64,000 bases of DNA. Source: an uncultured Akkermansia sp. (GTDB lineage: Bacteria; Verrucomicrobiota; Verrucomicrobiia; Verrucomicrobiales; Akkermansiaceae). Shown piece after piece: positions 58,331-64,000 of this stretch. The position numbers and the translations under genes were made by a program. The stretch is taken from the NCBI GenBank assembly GCA_947626545.1, contig CANQSS010000003.1:1-64000 (forward strand), written 5' to 3'. Position 1 is the stretch's first letter, and the number at the start of each line of letters is the position of its first letter. The notes under the pieces are model-generated. The model ran no database searches. It had not been told where the DNA came from and saw only the letters and a list, made by a program, of their open reading frames with translations.

Positions 58331-61315
58331 ATGACTAAAATGATGAAGCAACTAATAATTCGTGGCATGGCGGCGGCAGCCCTAGCGGTTCACTTCTGCG
58401 CCTGCAGTGATGGGGCACCAGCTGGCTCGACTTCCACTCGCGAAACCTTTGACTTTGGGTGGACGTTCCGCTACTTCGGTTCGGCTTCTCCGGAGGAGAC
58501 TGCTGCGGGGATATACGCGCCTGAAGGTTCACAAGAAGGAAATCCTCCAAGTCATGCGGTGGACGGCAGAAAAGAGACGCGCTGGTGCGCCAGCAGCGGA
58601 AGACCTGGACAGACTCTTGTGTTACTTCCAGATCCGACGAAGCCAATCGATAAACTGTGCATCACGTGGGAAAAGAAGGACGCGCAAAAGGTGGTCATTG
58701 AATGCAAGCCTCTGGAGAAGGATGGCTCTAAGCATGCTGATACCTACACGACCACCATGCAGAGCGGAGAATCCGTGGTTAATTTGGCGGGGCGGTGTGC
58801 TGCCGTGATAACCCTGCGTTTCCCGGAGTCACGCAATAATGCGTGGGGAAGCGTGCGAGAGATTGAACTTGTGGGTGTGGGTGGTTCTCGCGTGCCTCTG
58901 GGAAATCCTGCAGGGGAGGGAAACCCGTACGATCCAAATTATGTGGAAAAGAATTTCAAAGCAGTGCAGCTGCCGCATGATTGGGCTATTGAAAGCCCTT
59001 TCCTGCGGGAAGAGCCTAATGAGACGGGAAAGCTTCCGTGGAATGGTCATGCTTGGTATCGCAAGACTTTCGAAGTGCCGGCAGACTTTTCAGCCCAGAA
59101 AGATCGTTACTACCTGGATTTTGAAGGCGTTATGTCGCACCCGCAGGTGTATGTAAATGGCAAGAAAGCCGGTGAGTGGGCATACGGCTATGCCTCTTTT
59201 CGCGTGGATATAACGCCGTTCCTGAAAACGGGAAAGAATCTCGTAGCAGTGCATGCCAGCAATAAGCCGCTCTCCACACGCTGGTATCCGGGTGCCGGCA
59301 TATACCGCCACGTGTGGCTCGTGAAAACGACACCGGCGCATCTTGCATACAACGGCATCTATGTAACGACGTCGAACATTACGCGGGATAGTGCGCAGGT
59401 GTCTGTCAAGACCGAATTGGAGAACACGGGAACCCGGCCGGTGGAGATGGCGATTTCGCAGAGCGTAGGCAAGGAGGTGAAGGCCGTCACGACGGTGAAA
59501 CTGGCTGCTGGGGAGAAGCGCACGGTGACTCAGGAGCTGCAACTTCCGCACCCCACGCTGTGGAGCTGCGAAAAACCGCATTTGTACAACCTGCGTACTG
59601 TCATCTCGCAGCCTGGAGAAGCTGTGGAAGAGTATAACACGCGCTTCGGCGTGCGTTCCATTGAGTGGAAGCCGGATGGCTTCTACCTGAATGGCAAGCG
59701 TGTGCAGATTCAAGGCGTGTGCGAGCACCACGACTTGGGCGCGCTCGGTTCGGCTTTCCACAGGAAGGCTTGGGAACGAAAGGTGAAAAAGCTCAAGGAA
59801 ATGGGTTGCAACTCCATCCGCACATCGCACAATCCTCCCGCGCCGGAGGCTCTCGACGTGTGCGATGAGCAGGGCATGCTCGTACTCGATGAGCTCTTCG
59901 ATATTTGGGAGGCTCAGAAGTACGACAAGGTGAATGGTTATCACGTGGACTGGGCTCAGTGGTGGAAAAAAGATGTGGAGAACTTCGTGAAGCGTGATCG
60001 CAACCACCCCTGCATCATCATGTGGAGCGGCGGCAATGAGATTGTTGAGATCGGGACGGAGCGCGGTCGCGTGGTGAACAGGGAGTTGCGCGATGAGTTC
60101 CGCAAATACGACACGACTCGTCCCTACACGGTCGGGGTGAATAATGGCAACGGTGCATGGAATGGCTTTGGCGATGATCTGGATGTCATGGGCTTCAACT
60201 ACAAGCCTTGGATGTATAAAGAATACGCCGAGAAACGCCCCAACAAGCCATTTTTTGGGTCGGAGACGGCGTCTGGCATCGGTACACGCGGGTTTTACCT
60301 GTTCCCGCTCGGGTGGCATGGGCATGAGGGAGCGAGCGCCTTCCAGGTGAGCGCCTACGGTGTGGCAGCGGTGGCATGGGGATACTGCGGAGATGTGGAG
60401 TTTGCCGCTCACGATGCCGAGCCGCACACTGCCGGAGAGTACGTGTGGACGGGCTTCGATTACCTTGGTGAGCCAACGCCGTATAACCAGGATGCCTCTA
60501 ACGTCGGCAATCTCCAGGCACTCAGCGAGTCCGAGAAGAAGGCCATCATGGATCAGTTGCATTCCATGGGCAACAAGGCGCCGAGTCGCAGTTCCTATTT
60601 CGGATTGATCGATCTCGCCGGGTTCCCGAAGGATGTGTTCTACCTCTACAAGAGTCGCTGGGATCCCGAGGCGCGTTTTGCCCACTTGCTGCCGCACTGG
60701 AATTGGCCGGGCAGGGAGGGCGAAGTGACCCCCGTGATGTGCTTCAGCTCCGGAGATGAAGCGGAGTTGTTCGTGAACGGCAAGAGTCAGGGCGTGTGCC
60801 GCAAGGATAAAGAGGGCAAGGGCGAGCGTATCCCGCAGGGATCCGGCGCATCGCGCACTGCCTATCGCTTCGTTTGGGACAAGGTGGTGTATGAACCCGG
60901 TGAAATAAGCGTGGTGGTCAAGAAGAACGGAAAAGTCTGGGCGAAGGACAAGGTCGTGACCGCGGGTCCGGCCGCCGCTGTGCAAGCGAAGCCGGATGTC
61001 AAATCCATCTGCGGCGACGGACGTGATCTCTGCTTCGTGGAGCTCGCCATCGTGGATGACAAGGGCAACGTGGCGCCCACAGATTCGCGCCCCGTGTCAT
61101 TCTCCGTTTCCGGGCCCGGTGAATTAGTCGGTTTCTGCAATGGCAATCCCATCGACCAGACCTGTATGCAGGATGTCAATCAACGCTTCTTCAATGGTCG
61201 CATCCTCGCCATCGTGCGCGGCAAGCGTGGTGGCGAGGGAGAGGCCGTGGTCACGGTGAAAGCGGAAGGTCTGCCGCCCGTCAAAGTGTCGATTCAGGTA
61301 CAGCCGCAGAAGTGA
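58331..61315 (+). CDS. GH2 beta-galactosidase, lipoprotein with inserted discoidin-like domain
   Basis: 994 aa. Signal peptide with a Cys-containing end (ALAVHFCAC25), so probably lipid-anchored. Residues 55-190 interrupt the N-terminal sugar-binding domain with an F5/8 type C-like module (NPPSHAVDGRKETRWCAS...NNAWGSVREIELVG). The jelly-roll resumes (QLPHDWAIESPF...WYRKTFEVP), then the TIM barrel with acid/base Glu570 (WSGGNEIVE) and nucleophile Glu645 (FFGSETASG), and C-terminal Ig-like domains. Predicted to remove beta-galactose from glycans or mucin at the cell surface. ATG 58331 chosen over 58250, which overlaps comM. Confidence 0.9.
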   Translation: MTKMMKQLIIRGMAAAALAVHFCACSDGAPAGSTSTRETFDFGWTFRYFGSASPEETAAGIYAPEGSQEGNPPSHAVDGRKETRWCASSGRPGQTLVLLPDPTKPIDKLCITWEKKDAQKVVIECKPLEKDGSKHADTYTTTMQSGESVVNLAGRCAAVITLRFPESRNNAWGSVREIELVGVGGSRVPLGNPAGEGNPYDPNYVEKNFKAVQLPHDWAIESPFLREEPNETGKLPWNGHAWYRKTFEVPADFSAQKDRYYLDFEGVMSHPQVYVNGKKAGEWAYGYASFRVDITPFLKTGKNLVAVHASNKPLSTRWYPGAGIYRHVWLVKTTPAHLAYNGIYVTTSNITRDSAQVSVKTELENTGTRPVEMAISQSVGKEVKAVTTVKLAAGEKRTVTQELQLPHPTLWSCEKPHLYNLRTVISQPGEAVEEYNTRFGVRSIEWKPDGFYLNGKRVQIQGVCEHHDLGALGSAFHRKAWERKVKKLKEMGCNSIRTSHNPPAPEALDVCDEQGMLVLDELFDIWEAQKYDKVNGYHVDWAQWWKKDVENFVKRDRNHPCIIMWSGGNEIVEIGTERGRVVNRELRDEFRKYDTTRPYTVGVNNGNGAWNGFGDDLDVMGFNYKPWMYKEYAEKRPNKPFFGSETASGIGTRGFYLFPLGWHGHEGASAFQVSAYGVAAVAWGYCGDVEFAAHDAEPHTAGEYVWTGFDYLGEPTPYNQDASNVGNLQALSESEKKAIMDQLHSMGNKAPSRSSYFGLIDLAGFPKDVFYLYKSRWDPEARFAHLLPHWNWPGREGEVTPVMCFSSGDEAELFVNGKSQGVCRKDKEGKGERIPQGSGASRTAYRFVWDKVVYEPGEISVVVKKNGKVWAKDKVVTAGPAAAVQAKPDVKSICGDGRDLCFVELAIVDDKGNVAPTDSRPVSFSVSGPGELVGFCNGNPIDQTCMQDVNQRFFNGRILAIVRGKRGGEGEAVVTVKAEGLPPVKVSIQVQPQK

Positions 61316-61327
61316 GCGCTCGCGCCC

Positions 61328-62728
61328 TCAGCGCAGCAGGCGGTCGCCGTGGATGAGGTGCACGTTCTTCTCGCGCGCCGCCAGGGTCTTCATTTCCTCC
61401 GTAAAACCGTTCTTGGAGAAGAGTCCATAGCAGATGTCGTAGTCCGGCAGATTCGCACGCTCGCATTTTTCGCGGAGTTCTCGGTAAATGTCTTTGCCGA
61501 CGACTTTCCTATCGTTGAAATACTTGCATTCTGCGGCAAAGAGACGCTTGCTCGTGTGATCGAGAGCCACCACGTCGATTTCATCCCTCTTGTCCCAGTA
61601 CGAGCCGATGGCTGACGGAACAAGAGGAATCTTGCCGCGTCCGCACAGGCGGGGCAGGATGCTGCGGCATATCTCCTCATAAATGAAAGAGACGTGGCTG
61701 TCGATGAAATGAGCTGAGATGATTTTCTCCACATCGCGGACATTGCCCAGCTCCAGCTTGCCCCGGTTGGGAAGCACAAAACGAAACCAGAAGCGCATGA
61801 AGACGTCGCGAATGACGTAGAGCCCCTTGCGGCTCTTTTCCGGATTGTTCTCGGTGACGGGGACCCGCTTCTCGACCAGATAGAGCCCGCGCAGGGTGTC
61901 CATGTACTGCGTGAGATGCGACGCGGGCGTGCGGAGTTTCGCCCCGATGTCGGAGATCCTGTGATCCCCCTGCGCAATCGTGCGAAGGATGTCGTAGTAA
62001 TTCAGCGGCTCCTTCACGTCGCTGCTCAGCAGGAAACTTGGCTCGTCGTAGAGAAAGCCGTTTTTGTTGAGGATCACCTCGCTGATGTTTTTGTTCAGCG
62101 TATTTCGGTTCGCGAAGAACTCCATGTATTTCGGCACCCCGCCCGTCACTGCGTATTCCTCGACTGCATCACTGAATTTTTGCCCCTTCCGCGCTTCCCG
62201 TATCTCGTCAAAACTCAGCGGTGACAGGTGAATCTGTCCCGTGCTGCGACCGTACAACGGACTCGATGATGTCAACGTGAGTTTTTTCATCATGTTGATG
62301 TACGACCCGCACAGGATGACCATCGTGTTGCTCCGCTTCAGTGTGTTGTCCCACGCTTTCTGAAAGATTGAGGGAAACGCGCGATTCGCATTCGCCAGGT
62401 AGGGGAACTCGTCAATCACGAGGATCTTGGTGCGTTTGGTCCTCACTCGCGCAAAGGCTTCAAAGAGGCTTTGCCAGTCCTTGAATTCAACACCGCTCAT
62501 GTAGCTCTCTCCGGAAAACTCCGCCAGCCCCTGCGCCAATTCCGCCATGTTCTGAGTCTCGCCCCCTTCCGTCGCCAGATAATACAGAGCATCCTTCCCT
62601 TTGATGAATTCGCGTATCAGCTCCGTTTTCCCGATCCGTCGCCGCCCGTACACGATGACAAAGGATGCCTTCTTCCTGTATTGCTGTTCCAAATCCCGGA
62701 GTTCCCGACTGCGTCCTATAAATTTCAT
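61328..62728 (-). CDS. AAA+ ATPase with C-terminal DUF234/PD-(D/E)XK-like domain
   Basis: 466 aa of the archaeal-type ATPase family. Walker A YGRRRIGKTEL (near 32-42), Walker B KILVIDEFPYLANA (near 104-117), sensor ILCGSYINMMKKL, a winged helix (RISDIGAKLRTPASHLTQYMDTL near 270) and the C-terminal nuclease-like motif RDEIDVVAL...LFAAECKYFND (near 380-402, D..ExK). ATG 62728 (MKFIGRSREL) is preferred over 62752. Such genes are often mobile or linked to defence islands. The upstream DNA is far richer in A/T than the rest. Function in bacteria unproven. Confidence 0.8.
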   Translation of the reverse strand: MKFIGRSRELRDLEQQYRKKASFVIVYGRRRIGKTELIREFIKGKDALYYLATEGGETQNMAELAQGLAEFSGESYMSGVEFKDWQSLFEAFARVRTKRTKILVIDEFPYLANANRAFPSIFQKAWDNTLKRSNTMVILCGSYINMMKKLTLTSSSPLYGRSTGQIHLSPLSFDEIREARKGQKFSDAVEEYAVTGGVPKYMEFFANRNTLNKNISEVILNKNGFLYDEPSFLLSSDVKEPLNYYDILRTIAQGDHRISDIGAKLRTPASHLTQYMDTLRGLYLVEKRVPVTENNPEKSRKGLYVIRDVFMRFWFRFVLPNRGKLELGNVRDVEKIISAHFIDSHVSFIYEEICRSILPRLCGRGKIPLVPSAIGSYWDKRDEIDVVALDHTSKRLFAAECKYFNDRKVVGKDIYRELREKCERANLPDYDICYGLFSKNGFTEEMKTLAAREKNVHLIHGDRLLR

Positions 62729-62954
62729 TGCGTAAAAATTATATAATTTCAATTATCATAATTCGGATTATATTACAAGAGAAAAATGCGACGTCCCTCG
62801 AATTTTTTTGCAACGAGAGAAATCGGCGATTAATATAATTAATATTATTATAATTTAGATTATATTATTTGATTCACACTCGCAACACGTTGGTTGAGAA
62901 TCATGAGGGGAGTTGGATGCCTTCTCGGCTCCGGAGTCGAAGCTCGCCAAACCG
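62729..62954. other. AT-rich intergenic region upstream of the ATPase
   Basis: 62735-62780 and 62830-62870 are almost pure A/T (TATAATTTCAATTATCATAATTCGG, TTAATATAATTAATATTATTATAATTTAG), unlike the surrounding GC-rich DNA. Inverted repeats of the type AATTATAAT/ATTATAATT abound. It may hold the ATPase promoter or an xenogeneic-silencing target. Confidence 0.55.
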
Positions 62955-64000
62955 TCAGGAATTTTGCAGGAAGAACATGCGAGAGGTGACCCAGAGGAAG
63001 ATGGCGCCGATGCAGAGGCTCATCAGAGCGTAGAGGAGGAAGGTTGATGAGGAAGCAGGGTCAGCGACGAGGTGAGTGAGGTAGATGACAAGGAAGTTGC
63101 CCAGAGTACTGGTGAGAAACCAGAAGCCGGAGACGATGCTTTTGAGGTTCGGACCGGCGGCCGTGTAGGCGTATTCGAGACCGGTTGTACTCACGAGAAT
63201 CTCAGAGATGGTGAGTAAGAGATAGGGGATGCACTGCCAGAGAATGGAGAGCTGTGCGCCAGAGTCGAGAAAGGTTTGAATGGTCGCTACGCTGAGGTAG
63301 GAAACTCCGGCGAGTACGATACCGCAGCCCATGCGGCGCAGCGGCGCTGCCCAGCGACCAATGCGCGGATAGAGAAAAAGGGTGACAAGTGGCACGAGAG
63401 TCATCACAAAGAGCGGATTGATACTCTGCATTTCCTCTGCGCCAAAAATAAAGTGCATTGTCTCGCTGTGGGAGAATGCGAGTGGCTGCATCTTTTCTCC
63501 CTGAAGCACCCAGCTAGACATTGTTTGATCGAAAAGACTCCAGAAAGGGATGATCATGAGAAAAACGGTGAGCACGCGCAGTAGGTTGTATGTTTCGGTG
63601 ATACGGGAAACCGGGAAATGAAGGCACATCTGTTTTGCCCCACAAAAGATACGCGTGCCTAGGATGCCCAGAAAGTTATCTGCGCGTCTTTTTGCGGCTG
63701 TGCGCAGCGCTAGCAAACCAATGGTGACGAGTAGTAGTAGCACGGCAGTAAGGCTCCATAGAGATGCTCCCATTTCTCCGACACCGCTGTACGTTGCCAG
63801 CTTTGCCACGCCAATAAATACCCCTACAACCATGCAAACGATTACGGTGAGCAGCAAAACACAGGCGCCCACAGAGCGCAGCGTCTGATGTGTTTGCTGC
63901 AAGGTATCCCTGCCATAGCGTTGTTCACTTGCGGCCGGACCTTTTAGCAGGCAGGTGATGAGGGAAGGGAAAAAAAGGGGTTCGGAGGGTTTGCGGTGGC
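62955..64000 (-). CDS. POT-family (proton-dependent oligopeptide) MFS transporter, 5' end cut off
   Basis: The frame stays open to the window edge, so the start lies beyond 64000; the TTG at 63902 is not the true start. The visible 348 residues carry about eight transmembrane segments and POT-like features: FWSLFDQTMSSWVLQGEKM, INPLFVMTLVPL and EILVSTTGLEYAYTAAGPNLKSIVSGFW, corresponding to the C-terminal half of the family. Imports di- and tripeptides with protons. The stop at 62955 is 226 bp from the ATPase start. Confidence 0.8.
   Translation of the reverse strand, partial: HRKPSEPLFFPSLITCLLKGPAASEQRYGRDTLQQTHQTLRSVGACVLLLTVIVCMVVGVFIGVAKLATYSGVGEMGASLWSLTAVLLLLVTIGLLALRTAAKRRADNFLGILGTRIFCGAKQMCLHFPVSRITETYNLLRVLTVFLMIIPFWSLFDQTMSSWVLQGEKMQPLAFSHSETMHFIFGAEEMQSINPLFVMTLVPLVTLFLYPRIGRWAAPLRRMGCGIVLAGVSYLSVATIQTFLDSGAQLSILWQCIPYLLLTISEILVSTTGLEYAYTAAGPNLKSIVSGFWFLTSTLGNFLVIYLTHLVADPASSSTFLLYALMSLCIGAIFLWVTSRMFFLQNS

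Noticed and set aside
59090..60985. Long open frame (631 codons) antisense to the GH2 galactosidase
   Set aside because: It mirrors codon bias of the real gene, has no protein-like domain, promoter or start signal, and the plus-strand gene is a clear GH2 enzyme.
62955..63902. POT transporter as a complete 315-aa protein starting at TTG 63902
   Set aside because: The frame stays open to base 64000 and the protein matches only the C-terminal half of the family, so it is cut by the window edge.

Overview
The window looks like part of a chromosome from a Verrucomicrobiota bacterium, probably an Akkermansia-like member of Akkermansiaceae. This is judged from protein flavour only: a tandem CdsA pair with a GIGG-type signature, a PA14-like membrane protein, a DnaX lacking two of its zinc-finger cysteines, a lipoprotein GH2 beta-galactosidase, fucose mutarotase, PPi-dependent phosphofructokinase and pyruvate:ferredoxin oxidoreductase. 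The picture is a Gram-negative (BamD-like, LptE), fermentative, glycan-using organism. No rRNA, CRISPR array, prophage or intact insertion sequence is visible.

Layout. 0.3-3.8 kb (-): class I fumarase followed by two tandem cdsA copies. 4.1-8.0 kb (+): M23 peptidase, nadD, diadenylate cyclase cdaA, a very short CdaR-like anchor, bioD, folP. 8.1-9.9 kb: a PA14-like membrane protein and a small Arg-rich secreted protein flanking a 20-bp palindrome. 10.2-17.1 kb: glyS, a fused AhbA/AhbB-like regulator, ispE, corA, argB, nadK, fucU. 17.2-19.8 kb (-): two PilT ATPases. 20.1-24.5 kb: an RlmI-like methyltransferase facing an lrp - aminotransferase - DUF4126 - nucleotidyltransferase operon. 24.8-27.2 kb: bamD-lptE-rsmI and tRNA-Leu. 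27.5-30.6 kb: rnd, a MATE exporter, SRP RNA, rlmH. 30.6-32.8 kb (-): HTH-cupin regulator with an acyl-CoA synthetase. 33.2-38.2 kb (+): dnaX-ybaB followed by an adaptor/ATPase/FtsX-type permease set. 38.2-39.8 kb: tyrosine recombinase, a 189-bp segment bounded by 16-bp inverted repeats, and a small RHH-like gene. 39.8-46.3 kb (-): Sel1-repeat protein, CCA-adding enzyme, PFOR. 46.4-51.3 kb: lipoprotein with a Cys/His/Asp set, a Ser/Thr kinase with PEGA and FGE-sulfatase domains, and an EF-hand protein built from 285-bp repeats. 51.5-61.3 kb (+): pfp, cstA, a 45-aa lipoprotein, hflX, L,D-transpeptidase, comM, GH2 galactosidase. 61.3-64 kb (-): ATPase with a DUF234-type nuclease-like end beside an AT-rich stretch, and a POT transporter cut by the window edge.

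Three signals stand out. (1) A family of about 95-240 bp non-coding elements (five copies) has inverted-repeat ends and a terminal hairpin. Two copies show 8-9 bp direct flanking repeats. All five share one orientation and end 11-53 bp upstream of a recognisable promoter. (2) Many promoters (TTGCAA/TTGCCA-like -35, 16-17 bp, TAnnAT) lie only 6-13 nt from the start codon, which implies leaderless or near-leaderless mRNAs. (3) A tyrosine recombinase gene adjoins exact 16-bp inverted repeats enclosing an outward-pointing promoter, the layout expected of an invertible switch.

All calls come from reading the sequence. No alignment or database search was run.
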